A stretch of 64,000 nt of DNA, taken from the NCBI RefSeq assembly GCF_001517105.1, contig NZ_LPVF01000010.1, positions 124,001 through 188,000 on the forward strand, in the 5' to 3' direction. The notes under the pieces were generated by a model. It was not told the DNA's origin, ran no database searches, and saw only the letters and a list, made by a program, of their open reading frames with translations. Within the stretch, counting starts at the first letter, position 1, and every line of letters begins with the position of its first letter. Below, piece by piece: positions 47,635 to 57,240 of this stretch. The position numbers and the translations under genes were made by a program. This DNA is from Bacillus halotolerans (GTDB lineage: Bacteria; Bacillota; Bacilli; Bacillales; Bacillaceae).

Positions 47635-50600
47635 GCAGGCTTACCCCCGTTTCTGTAACGTTTTTTGTTATATCGGTCCGCACTGGTTTGATCAACTCTA
47701 GTTCCGTCTATATACGTGTGATTATCTTTCAAAACAAGCTGCTGCAAAAGCTGAATGTTTTGCTGAAGAGCGTCTATTTGCTGGCTCATCATGCTGATTT
47801 GCTTCTCTTGATTCTCAACCACACGGCTCATGTCAACATTCACATTGGGGTGCGGCACTGCCTCAGCTTTAGCCATTGAAGCTTTTTGAAGCAGTACAAG
47901 AGCCTTTGAAATCATCCCTTGTTGAAGTGATGGAAGAACACCAAGCTCACGCCCTACACGCGCCCATAAACCGATGTTGCGTTCGCGATACGTCGGGTCT
48001 GTTGTAATCGTGGTTTCATCAAAGCCCCGTTCGTTTAGAATCGCCCATTTAGAGCCGCCGTGCCCCGGTGAGGTCCCTCCTTTTGCATATCCCACATACG
48101 GGCCGCCGCGAGCCATTGATTTTAATCCTGGATGATTGGATATATCCCCATAGCGACCTTTGATGTAATTGATTGCAGCCAAAATGTTATCTACCGGATT
48201 CAAAATGTTATTGTGTCCAGGAAACGCATTGGATGAAAACGTACTTGGAATTGTCTGCATCAGCCCACGAGAAGGATGACCGGCTCTTGCATTTGAGTCA
48301 GTAAGGTTTATTGCATTGGGATTTCCTCCAGACTCCTTCATTGCAATGGTGATTAAGCCAGGAACCCATGAGAATGGTACGCCCGCAATGCCAACAGCTT
48401 CCGCTACCCATTTTTGAACCTGGGCAGACCCTGTCGCTCCCTTATAAGCATCTGCTGTGAAAAGCCCGGCATCCGGAAGAATGCTTTTTAAAAACTGACC
48501 AGCTCCATTTTTTAATGTTTGGAGGATTCCAGTTCCTAATGAGTCCACACCTTTCCCTGACTTAAAAGGAATAAAGCCTTTAAACAAGTTCTTAATCATT
48601 TTCTCAGGACCATTCAGGATCATTTCCATAGCACCCGAGGCAACATCTTTCGCTTTATTGACAACGCCTTTCCCTGCTGAAATGGCTCCTTTTACAAGCT
48701 TCTTTGAGCCATTAAGGGCGTCTTTGAAGAAGCTGCCGACACCGCCTGCATAACCAGGAAGACCGGTTGCCATAACTTCTTTTGACTGACTATGTGGGAG
48801 AACCGATGTACCACGCGGTAAATCCCAAACCTGCGGACCGCCCATTCCAACCACATACGTTCCGATGCCTGGTGTATGAGCAAGCTCAAATCCTTCTTCA
48901 CCGACTAACGCCCTTCCGCCTGGGTGAAAGTCTGTCCCTTTTGCATATGCCCGGCCTGGCGCTACCTGCATTTCAGAGTTGCCGCTGTACCCTTTAGGCT
49001 TCCATTCAGGAATGGTAGGAATGTGCATGAACTCAAGAACAGTATTGATTCCGCCTGTAATTTTATTGACAACACCTGCCAGATCAACAAGAAATGTATC
49101 CCATTCCCCGAGCACTTCTCCTGTCTCCCAATCTACTTCTTTTATATGCCCGGCAGCTTGCATTTTCGCTTCACTTACTACGCCTTTATGAGTTTTTTCC
49201 GCCTGTTTAACCACCTGGTCTTTTTGGTTCTTCGCAGAGCTAACTGTGTGATCATGTTGTTTTTTGGTAATGGATTTCTTGACATAATACTCAAGGTCAG
49301 CATTTTTCACGACGCCTTTGTATTGTTTTTCGGCATTACTAATAACTTTATCTTTTGCTTTTTTGCTGTTTTTGACTGTAGCAGCAGCTTCTTTGGCGGA
49401 TAGTTGTGTTTTGTTGTCTTTCAATTTTCCGGCAATAACGGTTTGCTCATCCTTACTTTTAGTGAGTGCCGTTTCAATATGCTTATTCATTTTGCGTATA
49501 ATTGCTTCGATTTCCTGCCATTCGCCTTTGGTAATATCCCGGTGTTCACGAGCAGCAGTTTCCCAAATCTTTTTGATGCGCTTGGTATATCCAGAAATCT
49601 CTTTTTGCTTGTTTTTATTACTATCTTTGATATTTTGTAATGTTTCAGTCTTCTCTTTTTCGGACATTTCCTTATTTGAAGCATAAAAATCACTTAACAC
49701 CTTTAAAGATTTATCAGTGCTCTTCTGATAACCATCCTGTATGGTTTGACCCATCTTCTCATACTCGGCGGACATGTTATCAGCAATCTTTTTCGTGATC
49801 TTTTTGTTTGTTAAATAGTAATAATTCAGTTTGGCACCGACTTTGGTGTTCATATCTTCATAGGCATTAATCGCTTTGGAAGTGGATTCAGAAACCTTAT
49901 CGCCAAAATCGATAGTCGCCGGCAACACCCTTTTTTTCAAGTTGTCATAATACTTAAATCCCGCATCAGCTAGAAGAGTGACACCAGTAACAGCTATTCC
50001 GATCGGTCCCCCAAGCAAACTAAGTCCACCGCGCAAAAGACCAACAATCCCGGCACCTTTTTTTAGAATGTTAAAAAGACCAAACCCACTTTTCGCAAGC
50101 TGCATAAACCCGCCAGCGCCTTTTACTGCATTCACTCCAGCTTTGATGATCCCTGAACCGAACTTGAGCAGTTCAGGAGCAAAAGAAAGGATTAATCCGG
50201 CGATCGTTCCAACTGGTCCACCAAACAAGCTCAAGCCAAGTCCTGCTACACGGGAAGCGCCACTAAGGCCACTCATCGCTCTTGCGCTTCTGGTTGTCGT
50301 TTGTTCAAGCCGTCCTACCCGGGTTGTGGCAAGTGCAGAGGTTTGATGAAAACGGTCCATTCTTGTGGATGCTACTGCCGCAGCTGTTGAAGTGGCAGTC
50401 ATGCCCGCTGCTGCTGTTCTTGAAGCTGTGCCGGACGCAATCGCCTCAGCAGAATAAACAGTTAGACTTGTAGAAGCACGATTCACATTTCCGGTTAAAT
50501 AAGCCCCAGCTGTGCGAAGCATATTCCAACCCGCAGCCATTTTAGGAATAGAACCTAATGTCAGCAGGAAAACCCCGCCCAAGAGCGAGAACACAGTGAC

Positions 50601-52115
50601 CGCTGCACCTGTAATGGCAATTGTGCTTGCCACTGAAGAAGGCAAGGAATCAAACCATGTCACAGCACTTGTAATGACGTCTGTTGTAGCACGTATCACT
50701 GGGATAAATTGATTTCCAAGTGTAATAACAGCGTTATTTGTGGCCGACTTTAGATATTCAAATGAACCGGCCAGGTTGTCCATTTGCTTATCAGCGATTT
50801 TCTCAGCTGTGCCGCCGCTGTTTTCCAATTCTTTTGTGAAGTCTTGGAGTTTATCCTTTCCAGCGTGCATTAAAGTAATGAAGCCTGATAGAGCATGCTG
50901 TCCGGCAAGCTGTTTGGCAATCCTGATTTGTTCTGTCTCCGTATAGTCTTTGGTTTTCTCGTTGATTTGCCCTATGATGTCCGCTAACGGACGCATTTTC
51001 CCAGTTGAATCCGTTACTTTAAGCCCCAGCTCTTCGATTGCCGATGCTGCTGGCTTTGGAGGCGCAGCCAAACGAGTTAATGTTGATCGCAAAGCTGTTC
51101 CGGCCATATCAGCTTTAATCCCGCTGTTCGCCATGATCCCGGTTGCCGCGGCCAATTCTTCCATGCTCACGCCCGCGGTTTTTGCTGCGGGAGCCGCATA
51201 TTTCATGGTTTGCCCAATTTCCTCAAGCCTAGCGTTCGAATTGGTAAACGTATAAGCCATAACATCAGCAACGCGGTTCGTGTCCTCTGCTTTTATATGA
51301 AACTCCGTTAAGATGTCTGAGACAATATCAGCTGTAACACCTAAATCGGTTTGCCCAGCTGCAGCAGTTGCCAATAACCCAGGCATTGCGCCGATGATTT
51401 GATTGGTTTTATAGCCGGCCATGGCTAAATACTGCATTCCTTCGGCTACTTGACCATCTGTGTATTGTGTTACGGCCCCAAGATGGCGGGCAGTTTCAGT
51501 AAGCGCGGCCATTTGGTCATCTGTTGCATTTGCTAACGCTGCAACCCGGCTCATTTCCTTTTCAAAACTGGCGGCAGCCTTTACAGTCGCCCCAATGCCA
51601 AGTGCTCCAACAGCCCCGATAGCTGTCAGCGCCTTCCCTGTTTCAGTCGCAGAATCATAGACAGCCTTTAATTCTTTTGATACCTCTTGTGAATCCTTTT
51701 TAAAGACAGAAAAAACACTTGCAGCTCGGCTCGTGTTTCCTGACAAGGTTTCATATTCTTTGCTGACTTGTTGTAGTTCTCTTCCTAAATTTTGATGAAC
51801 AGCTATTGCATCATTTAAGCGCCGAGCTTGGATTTGTGTCTCGCGGTTGTCCTTTCCTTTTTGACGGGCCAATTCATCATATCTCTGACGGTGTTCTTGG
51901 ACTAAACGGCCTTGAATCTTATATTTATTGTTTAGCCCTTCCATTTGCGACTGAAGGAGTTTCGTTTGGTTACCGGTATTTTTATAAATACTGCCGGCCG
52001 CCTTCATTTCTGAGTTTGCCAGGCGCATTTGCCTTTTTAGGCCTTCAATACCTCGATTAAAACCTGTATCGTCAAGACCTACTTTAACAACCATATTTCC
52101 TATTGGTTGAGCCAT
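47628..52115 (-). CDS. Tape measure protein with lytic transglycosylase domain
   Basis: A 1495-residue protein that sets tail length. The N-terminal ~130 residues are coiled coil (LKRQMRLANSEMKAAGSIYK), then a TP901-type core (ALTETARHLGAVTQYTDGQV, AAATGIMANSGIKADMAGTA), hydrophobic Ala/Gly-rich helices (~470-760) and further coiled coil (~790-1010). A soluble lytic transglycosylase domain lies at ~1270-1370: FSWVPGLITIAMKESGGNPN (catalytic Glu), RGLMQTIPSTFSS, NYIKGRYGDISNHPGLK. GGGGTG precedes ATG 52115. Confidence 0.93.
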   Translation of the reverse strand: MAQPIGNMVVKVGLDDTGFNRGIEGLKRQMRLANSEMKAAGSIYKNTGNQTKLLQSQMEGLNNKYKIQGRLVQEHRQRYDELARQKGKDNRETQIQARRLNDAIAVHQNLGRELQQVSKEYETLSGNTSRAASVFSVFKKDSQEVSKELKAVYDSATETGKALTAIGAVGALGIGATVKAAASFEKEMSRVAALANATDDQMAALTETARHLGAVTQYTDGQVAEGMQYLAMAGYKTNQIIGAMPGLLATAAAGQTDLGVTADIVSDILTEFHIKAEDTNRVADVMAYTFTNSNARLEEIGQTMKYAAPAAKTAGVSMEELAAATGIMANSGIKADMAGTALRSTLTRLAAPPKPAASAIEELGLKVTDSTGKMRPLADIIGQINEKTKDYTETEQIRIAKQLAGQHALSGFITLMHAGKDKLQDFTKELENSGGTAEKIADKQMDNLAGSFEYLKSATNNAVITLGNQFIPVIRATTDVITSAVTWFDSLPSSVASTIAITGAAVTVFSLLGGVFLLTLGSIPKMAAGWNMLRTAGAYLTGNVNRASTSLTVYSAEAIASGTASRTAAAGMTATSTAAAVASTRMDRFHQTSALATTRVGRLEQTTTRSARAMSGLSGASRVAGLGLSLFGGPVGTIAGLILSFAPELLKFGSGIIKAGVNAVKGAGGFMQLAKSGFGLFNILKKGAGIVGLLRGGLSLLGGPIGIAVTGVTLLADAGFKYYDNLKKRVLPATIDFGDKVSESTSKAINAYEDMNTKVGAKLNYYYLTNKKITKKIADNMSAEYEKMGQTIQDGYQKSTDKSLKVLSDFYASNKEMSEKEKTETLQNIKDSNKNKQKEISGYTKRIKKIWETAAREHRDITKGEWQEIEAIIRKMNKHIETALTKSKDEQTVIAGKLKDNKTQLSAKEAAATVKNSKKAKDKVISNAEKQYKGVVKNADLEYYVKKSITKKQHDHTVSSAKNQKDQVVKQAEKTHKGVVSEAKMQAAGHIKEVDWETGEVLGEWDTFLVDLAGVVNKITGGINTVLEFMHIPTIPEWKPKGYSGNSEMQVAPGRAYAKGTDFHPGGRALVGEEGFELAHTPGIGTYVVGMGGPQVWDLPRGTSVLPHSQSKEVMATGLPGYAGGVGSFFKDALNGSKKLVKGAISAGKGVVNKAKDVASGAMEMILNGPEKMIKNLFKGFIPFKSGKGVDSLGTGILQTLKNGAGQFLKSILPDAGLFTADAYKGATGSAQVQKWVAEAVGIAGVPFSWVPGLITIAMKESGGNPNAINLTDSNARAGHPSRGLMQTIPSTFSSNAFPGHNNILNPVDNILAAINYIKGRYGDISNHPGLKSMARGGPYVGYAKGGTSPGHGGSKWAILNERGFDETTITTDPTYRERNIGLWARVGRELGVLPSLQQGMISKALVLLQKASMAKAEAVPHPNVNVDMSRVVENQEKQISMMSQQIDALQQNIQLLQQLVLKDNHTYIDGTRVDQTSADRYNKKRYRNGGKPAW

Positions 52116-52150
52116 ATGTAAACACCCCGCTTTCCTGGCATAAACTCAAC

Positions 52151-52180
52151 AAAAAAAGACAGGTGAGCACCTGTCTAAAA
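52151..52180 (-). terminator. Hairpin after gpG/GT
   Basis: AGACAGGTG pairs with CACCTGTCT; on the minus strand seven T follow. It contains the stop codon of the frameshift product. Confidence 0.75.
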
Positions 52181-52692
52181 GATTTGGTCAATTGTTACCG
52201 TCTTAATTTTCGGCTTATTCTTTTCAGCCAAAACCTCTAAGTAATGGTAAATGTCCATGTTATCTATTTCAGTCATTTTCCATCCTTGTTCAAGCAGTGT
52301 GGAATAAATTTCATTTATTTGCTGGATTCCTCGTTCGTAGGTGTATTCTTCTCCGTCTTCTCCTGCAAAAAATCTTGATCCATTTCCTCAATTTCTTTGT
52401 ATCCAGCTACCTCTGAGAGAATTCGGCTGACTTCTTTTGTCACTTCAAATGATTGTAGCCCTTCGGTGAACTCGTCATAAGTGAACTGGTCACGGAATAT
52501 TTTCACAATAAACTGGATTTGTTTCTCCAATGTTTTGATGCTCTTTTCAAGATTATCTGATGTTTTTTCCGCTTCAGCATTTAATCTCAGCGCTTCAAGA
52601 AGTGTCTTTGTATTTGTTCGCGGTGCAATAAAAGTTTTAAACTTTTTTTCGTCTTCAAACCACAATTTGATAGAAATATGTTTCTGAGCCAT
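52175..52692 (-). CDS. Tail assembly chaperone gpGT, -1 frameshift product
   Basis: At codons GAT TTT TTG the sequence T-TTT-TTG allows a -1 slip. The new frame reads FFAGEDGEEYTYERGIQQIN, EIYSTLLEQGWKMTEIDNMD and IYHYLEVLAEKNKPKIKTVT with stop at 52177-52175. The extension has ~65 residues and fills the gap before the tape measure, which otherwise lacks a gene. This arrangement is conserved in long-tailed phages. Confidence 0.78.
52315..52692 (-). CDS. Tail assembly chaperone gpG
   Basis: A 125-residue protein (MAQKHISIKLWFEDEKKFKT ... FRDQFTYDEFTEGLQSFEVT) between the major tail protein and tape measure, as in lambda gpG. AAGGAGGAGTC precedes ATG 52692. The end of the gene carries a slippery TTTTTTG (52372-52366), from which a longer gpGT product is predicted (separate entry). 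It acts as a chaperone binding the tape measure during tail assembly. Confidence 0.88.
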   Translation of the reverse strand: MAQKHISIKLWFEDEKKFKTFIAPRTNTKTLLEALRLNAEAEKTSDNLEKSIKTLEKQIQFIVKIFRDQFTYDEFTEGLQSFEVTKEVSRILSEVAGYKEIEEMDQDFLQEKTEKNTPTNEESSK

Positions 52693-52758
52693 AATGACTC
52701 CTCCTTTTGGTTAAATAGATTTTAACTAAATAAAGAGAAGCTTTTCAGCTTCCCCCTT

Positions 52759-53370
52759 TTATTTCCCAAGATCAGCACTTACATTTTCTTCTGTGTCTTG
52801 TTTATTTTGATAGGCGTCCCCAAAAACTGCCTTATAAAAGTGATCTATATCGAATTTTTCTCCATCTTCATCCGCAACGATTTTGAACACGTCGTCCTGT
52901 TCTCTATCAACAAATTCCGCTGAAAGTTTGATCGTTTGGAAATCCGTTTTATCTTGTTTTGTTTTCCATTCATCACCCGGCAAAGAGAATCTCCCTTTTA
53001 CCAAGCCCACATGACGAGACTTGCCGTTTGCTTTAGGTCCTTGGAACGTCATCGCAACCCATGGAGGAATGATATTTTTCTTAAACAAGTACAATCCGTT
53101 TTCATCCTGTTCAATTCCAAGTAATTTAGAGAGAATCTCCATTGGCAGATCCCGCATTTCAATGTCTAATTTAGTTGAACCAGTTGAAACTGCAAGATCG
53201 ACAAGTTTGTCATCCGCATATTGTTTTTCTGTGGATGTTTCTGTTTCAACTTTCATATTAATTGCAAATTCGTAGTCAAGAATTTCTGTGGGAACAAAAA
53301 ATTTACCCGCCTTTTTTAAAGGCGCAAATTTCACATTCTTCAAACCTGTAACTGAACTGTATTCAGGCAT
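52759..53370 (-). CDS. Major tail (tube) protein, phi13 type
   Basis: A 203-residue protein of the phi13-type major tail family: MPEYSSVTGLKNVKFAPLKK, SAINMKVETETSTEKQYADD-like stretch, LPMEILSKLLG and the core VAMTFQGPKANGKSRHVGLV. Hexameric rings of it form the tail tube. TTGGAGGTTTT precedes ATG 53370. The genome position before gpG is standard. Confidence 0.9.
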   Translation of the reverse strand: MPEYSSVTGLKNVKFAPLKKAGKFFVPTEILDYEFAINMKVETETSTEKQYADDKLVDLAVSTGSTKLDIEMRDLPMEILSKLLGIEQDENGLYLFKKNIIPPWVAMTFQGPKANGKSRHVGLVKGRFSLPGDEWKTKQDKTDFQTIKLSAEFVDREQDDVFKIVADEDGEKFDIDHFYKAVFGDAYQNKQDTEENVSADLGK

Positions 53371-53384
53371 CTTAAAACCTCCAA

Positions 53385-53777
53385 TTATAATAAAATGTTC
53401 GCTTCGAACCGATATCCTTTTCGAATAAGCCGTTCTTTTTGTAAAAATTCATTGATAGGGACCGTTGTCTGAAATTCCAGGCCGCCCATTACGTCCACAA
53501 TAGGGGCAAAAATAGGATCGCATGAACTATTGTGGTACACATCAATCTGATAAACGGCGCTGTCTTGTATCGGCTTCCCATCAGCCCATTTAGTTGTTCT
53601 GTAGTCTATCTCCTGAACCACAATGTAAGGAGGAGAACTTTCAAGCCCTTCTGGTACGGCCAATTCATAAATATTTGCAGGATCAATTAATAATAAAAGC
53701 GCCGGATGGGTTTCCAGCGCTTCAAATACCTTGTCCTTTAATTGCATTGATCTTTCGATGAGGTTTAAAAGAGTCAT
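53385..53777 (-). CDS. Tail completion protein (DUF3168-like)
   Basis: A 130-residue protein (VFEALETHPALLLLIDPANI, PPYIVVQEIDYRTTKWADGK, YQIDVYHNSS) like gp17/DUF3168 tail terminators, which cap the tail tube and join it to the head. The start overlaps the previous stop (CTATGA). An inner Met (MQLKDKVF) could be an alternative start. Confidence 0.78.
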   Translation of the reverse strand: MTLLNLIERSMQLKDKVFEALETHPALLLLIDPANIYELAVPEGLESSPPYIVVQEIDYRTTKWADGKPIQDSAVYQIDVYHNSSCDPIFAPIVDVMGGLEFQTTVPINEFLQKERLIRKGYRFEANILL

Positions 53778-54175
53778 AGCTTATACCCCGCCTTTATGAC
53801 CTTTTCCATAGCATCAAGCATCTTAACATTTGCCTGAATCATACTGTTTCGAATAAAAGGATTTGCTGCCTGATGAATGGTTCCAAACTCCGGCAAGTGA
53901 ACACGGAATTTAGTGTCCTTTGTGGGGCCGACAACGGCATATATTTCTCCGTCTTCATCTCGCTTTATCCTGTTTCCAACTATAATGTCCTCGTCAATGT
54001 GAGGGTGCTTACCCCCAATAGCTGACCGCGGAGCATTATCATTGATTACTTCCGCCAATACAGCACCGCCTGCTTTTACGGTTGCTTTATGGATTTTTTC
54101 GTCCTTGCGGGCTAAGTCTGCGAATGTAGTTTCCAGTTCTTTAAACCCCTTCAATTCCAGCTCGAAATTCATCAA
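53774..54175 (-). CDS. HK97 gp10-like head-tail protein
   Basis: A 133-residue protein: GFKELETTFADLARKDEKIH, AAGGAVLAEVINDNAPRS-type core and FGTIHQAANPFIRNSMIQAN, matching the HK97 gp10 family of head-tail joining proteins. Overlaps of four bases connect it with both neighbours. Confidence 0.85.
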   Translation of the reverse strand: MMNFELELKGFKELETTFADLARKDEKIHKATVKAGGAVLAEVINDNAPRSAIGGKHPHIDEDIIVGNRIKRDEDGEIYAVVGPTKDTKFRVHLPEFGTIHQAANPFIRNSMIQANVKMLDAMEKVIKAGYKL

Positions 54176-54486
54176 CTCACCACATTTGCTTTAATTGTAA
54201 TGAAATGCCGGCGCGAATAGTTAGGCAAGATCGACTCGATTTCATAAGCTTTTTCACGAAAGATGATTCGCATATGCTCGTCTATGTCTTCGCGATGTCG
54301 AATTGTAAATTCCACTGTCTTTTCCTTCTGGATCGCAGCCGCAGCATAATATTCTCGGCCTTTTAAACCCTCAGCTTTAGCCCAGCATTCAATAACCGTT
54401 TCCCAGCTGTCCTTTCCATCCACAGGCAGACGACCAGCAGGCTTCTTTTTCTGAAATTGAATCCTGTAACGCATATCATTCAGCAT
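54172..54486 (-). CDS. Phage head closure protein (SPP1 gp16-like)
   Basis: A 104-residue beta-rich protein: MLNDMRYRIQFQKKKPAGRL, WAKAEGLKGREYYAAAAIQK and FTIRHREDIDEHMRIIFREK, typical of head-tail joining family PF05521, which seals the portal channel after packaging. Confidence 0.85.
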   Translation of the reverse strand: MLNDMRYRIQFQKKKPAGRLPVDGKDSWETVIECWAKAEGLKGREYYAAAAIQKEKTVEFTIRHREDIDEHMRIIFREKAYEIESILPNYSRRHFITIKANVVS

Positions 54487-54778
54487 TAGGCTTCACCTCG
54501 GGGACCGTATATTTCAATTGATTGATCATCATAGTCAGCACGCCGTCCAAATTGGATGTCGTGCCGGCAATCTCCCTGTTTTCATACCAATGTGTCACAA
54601 AAGCTTTTACGCACATAGCTGCCCGTGCTGAGTTATTCGGAAATGTAAGACCGGTGGCAGATGTAATATATTCTTTTGCAGATTCAATAAAGTCTAAAAT
54701 CAAATCATCCTCCTGGTCACCATCAACCCGGAGGAACTTTTTTGCCTTCTCTAATTCAACTTTTTCTTCTTCTGTCAT
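54476..54778 (-). CDS. Head-tail connector (gp6-like)
   Basis: A 100-residue helical protein: AKKFLRVDGDQEDDLILDFI, ESAKEYITSATGLTFPNN, FVTHWYENREIAG and LTMMINQLKY, matching the HK97 gp6 adaptor that binds the portal. AGGTGATG precedes ATG 54778. It overlaps the next gene by 11 bases. Confidence 0.88.
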   Translation of the reverse strand: MTEEEKVELEKAKKFLRVDGDQEDDLILDFIESAKEYITSATGLTFPNNSARAAMCVKAFVTHWYENREIAGTTSNLDGVLTMMINQLKYTVPEVKPNAE

Positions 54779-54795
54779 TCGACATCACCTGTCTT

Positions 54796-55257
54796 TCATT
54801 CGGCAGACTTTGAAGGTTTCAGCTCATCAATTTGTTTTTGAAGCCCATCTAATACGTTTTTCACTTCACTATTTAAGTGGTCCATCATAACGCTGCCCGC
54901 TCCAATGTTAATGCTACGGACTGATTTTTCCTGCAGCATTTCATGCGAGATGGATTGTTCACCGATAACAGCAGGATCACCCTTGTCACCCTTTGGACCT
55001 TGGGGACCTGGCTCACCTTGTGGTCCAGCACCTCCTTTTGGACCTTGAGGACCAGTATCTCCTTTGTCTCCCTTTGGACCCTGCGGACCGGTATCCCCTT
55101 TAGGACCTTGAGGCCCGGGTTCGCCTTGAAGGCCTTTTACATAGAGAGGATTTTGTTCGCTGTTGTCTGCGATAGAGACATCCGTAATTGGTTCCCCTGA
55201 TCCATTGTCTCTTGCTGATGTTTTTGCTCCGTTACTTTCATTTAAAAAATCTGCCAT
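54796..55257 (-). CDS. Collagen-like phage protein
   Basis: A 153-residue protein with a short N-terminal part (ending NPLYVKGLQ), about 17 Gly-X-Y triplets (residues ~44-95; [20 protein letters not shown]), and a C-terminal trimerisation-like helix ([20 protein letters not shown]). It sits between capsid and connector genes. Collagen-like repeats in phages form trimeric fibres; the location suggests a head fibre or decoration. Confidence 0.82.
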   Translation of the reverse strand: MADFLNESNGAKTSARDNGSGEPITDVSIADNSEQNPLYVKGLQGEPGPQGPKGDTGPQGPKGDKGDTGPQGPKGGAGPQGEPGPQGPKGDKGDPAVIGEQSISHEMLQEKSVRSINIGAGSVMMDHLNSEVKNVLDGLQKQIDELKPSKSAE

Positions 55258-55279
55258 GTTAAATCAATCCTTTCGTTTT

Positions 55280-56575
55280 TTATTTACCTAAGTCCGCAGA
55301 TTCAGTCGATGGTGTTTCCACTTGTGCCTCTTCTCCAACAACAAGATCAGTCACAATGATAGCTGCTTCTGGATCAACAACTTTACCGTCAAAACGCTCA
55401 ATACCTCGGAAATATGTTTGATCAGTGAGAAAAGCATCTCCGCCCACATCAGTTGATTTGATTTCAAATTTTTGACGATCAAACATGAAATAGCCGCGTT
55501 TGAAATCACCAAAAAGAATGTGTGTTTTTTGTGTTTTTTCGTCAGTAACAATTTCGTCATAGACTTCAACTGGACGACCAAACAAAAGGAAATTGTCTTC
55601 ATTTCTAGGGTCTTCAGCCAAGATACCTCTGCCGTTTTTGTCCTCAATGTTTGCCAGCGTTTCAAACGCTTCTGTGTTCATCACCCATTTTGCATTTTTA
55701 CGGTATCCTCGTTTAATCTGGTTTTTGACTTTCCGCAAGAACTTAATAGTGATGAGAGACGGTGCCTTGATTGACTTGAATTTCCCGCTAGAAATGATTC
55801 CTTCAACGTTCTTCTCGCCGCCTACTCCGTAAAAGATTTCATCATTTTCTGTTACGATAGCAGATTCAGAGAGCCAGTCCACGATCTCACGAACAAAGTT
55901 TACAAATGAATCATTTAAGAGCTCGCTAGGCGCAGGCATAAATCCGGCGAATTTCTTCACGTTATACCAGATTTGATCAAATTCCATGTTTTTCAGTTCT
56001 TTGATTTGTTCTTTCTCGGCCGTGTTATAAAGTTTTCCAGCCACACCCTTTCGGACTGTATAGCTCCCTGATGGAGCAGTTTTTGGTACAACGCGAACCA
56101 AATTACGTACTGAGTTTAGCTCCTGAATAGATTTCAGAATTTCTTTTGAAATATCATCTGGTACAGTGTATCCCCCGTCTTTATCATTCCCAGAAGACAA
56201 TGAGCGATTTTCTTTTAGGACACGCTGCATCATACTTCTTTCTTCTTCGCCAAGATCATGGCTGCGTCCGGTCAGCACTTTAAACCAAGCATCCCGGTAC
56301 TCTTTTGTGGCTGTTAAGATATTGCGCTGTTCGGGTTCTTCATCAGGCTTTGGTTCAAGTTCCGGTGCAAAGTTTCGCTCTTCACCCAATGCCGGCAGTT
56401 CCAAGCCACGCTCTTCTGACATAAGCTCGATTTGTTTTTGTAGCGCCTTGGCTTCATCAAGCATACTGCGGGCTTCTTCGGACTTCCCTTCATTCAGAAG
56501 ATTGGATGCCTCTTGTTTTTTCTGTGTGAATTTTTGTCTCAATTCACGTTCTTTTTTCGTCATAGCAACTGTCAT
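55280..56575 (-). CDS. HK97-fold major capsid protein
   Basis: AAGGAGGAAATACG selects ATG 56575 (431 residues). The N-terminal ~110 residues are a coiled, Glu/Lys-rich delta (scaffold) domain (KERELRQKFTQKKQEASNLL) removed by the prohead protease. The HK97 fold follows: GGYTVPDDISKEILKSIQEL, NSVRNLVRVVPKTAPSGSYT, KYNTAEKEQ-like, FAGFMPAPSELLNDSFVNFV and GRPVEVYDEIV. It ends with a long tail (EEAQVETPSTESADLGK). Confidence 0.92.
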   Translation of the reverse strand: MTVAMTKKERELRQKFTQKKQEASNLLNEGKSEEARSMLDEAKALQKQIELMSEERGLELPALGEERNFAPELEPKPDEEPEQRNILTATKEYRDAWFKVLTGRSHDLGEEERSMMQRVLKENRSLSSGNDKDGGYTVPDDISKEILKSIQELNSVRNLVRVVPKTAPSGSYTVRKGVAGKLYNTAEKEQIKELKNMEFDQIWYNVKKFAGFMPAPSELLNDSFVNFVREIVDWLSESAIVTENDEIFYGVGGEKNVEGIISSGKFKSIKAPSLITIKFLRKVKNQIKRGYRKNAKWVMNTEAFETLANIEDKNGRGILAEDPRNEDNFLLFGRPVEVYDEIVTDEKTQKTHILFGDFKRGYFMFDRQKFEIKSTDVGGDAFLTDQTYFRGIERFDGKVVDPEAAIIVTDLVVGEEAQVETPSTESADLGK

Positions 56576-56613
56576 TCGTATTTCCTCCTTGAATTTGGAC
56601 ATAAAAAATAGAC

Positions 56614-57240
56614 CTAAATTGTCAGGTCTAAAAGTTCAAGCTCCATTTTTAATTTTTCAATTGGGGCAGCACGCATTTCTCTTAACTGCTCCACTTTAGC
56701 CAAGCTTCGTTCACTAACAACAGCCTCCGTATCGTTATAGGCAGGTGTTGTGACCAGCGATATGTCAAAGATTCTATCTATAGCATTGATTCGCCGTTCA
56801 TAAACTCCTTCTTCATCATTATGCTGCCACTCATCTGGCTCTCCATTTCTGTAATCCAAAGAAAAAGCAAAAGAACACTGATTAACGACTCCGCTTCTAA
56901 CATTCACCATTAAATCTTTCGCGTATGACGTGTCTGTAGGGATAAAACGGAATTTGAGACCTATTGCATCTGTCTCTAGTTCCAGCCTCCCTACGTCCTC
57001 AGAAACGGTATTTCTCGCTAAGGGATAATCCTGACGGTGGTTAAAAAGAGCGACTACGTTAGATAGGTCTGTAGAATCCAGGGCGTTCCGGCTGATGATT
57101 TCTTTAAACCACCCTCCCAACGGCTCGGACCATTTTTCGAATTTCAAAGCGTATCCCTCAATAAAATGCCTTTTCTCTTCGCCTTCACCGGCAGAGCGTA
57201 ACTCAACTTTCGTTGTCAGATGACGTACTTCCTTGTTCAC
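56614..57240 (-). CDS. HK97 prohead protease
   Basis: AGGGGG points to GTG 57240 (208 residues); the codon at 57252 is less well placed. Serine protease of the HK97 type: HFIEGYALKFEKWSEPLGGW, VVALFNHRQDYPLARN (catalytic His) and GVVNQCSFAFSL (catalytic Ser). It trims the delta domain of the capsid and then itself. It overlaps the portal gene end. Confidence 0.88.
   Translation of the reverse strand: MNKEVRHLTTKVELRSAGEGEEKRHFIEGYALKFEKWSEPLGGWFKEIISRNALDSTDLSNVVALFNHRQDYPLARNTVSEDVGRLELETDAIGLKFRFIPTDTSYAKDLMVNVRSGVVNQCSFAFSLDYRNGEPDEWQHNDEEGVYERRINAIDRIFDISLVTTPAYNDTEAVVSERSLAKVEQLREMRAAPIEKLKMELELLDLTI

Noticed and set aside
49978..51660. Several plus-strand frames opposite the tape measure gene
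   Set aside because: Opposite-strand shadows of a high-Ala/Gly coding region; no start signals and repetitive hydrophobic composition.
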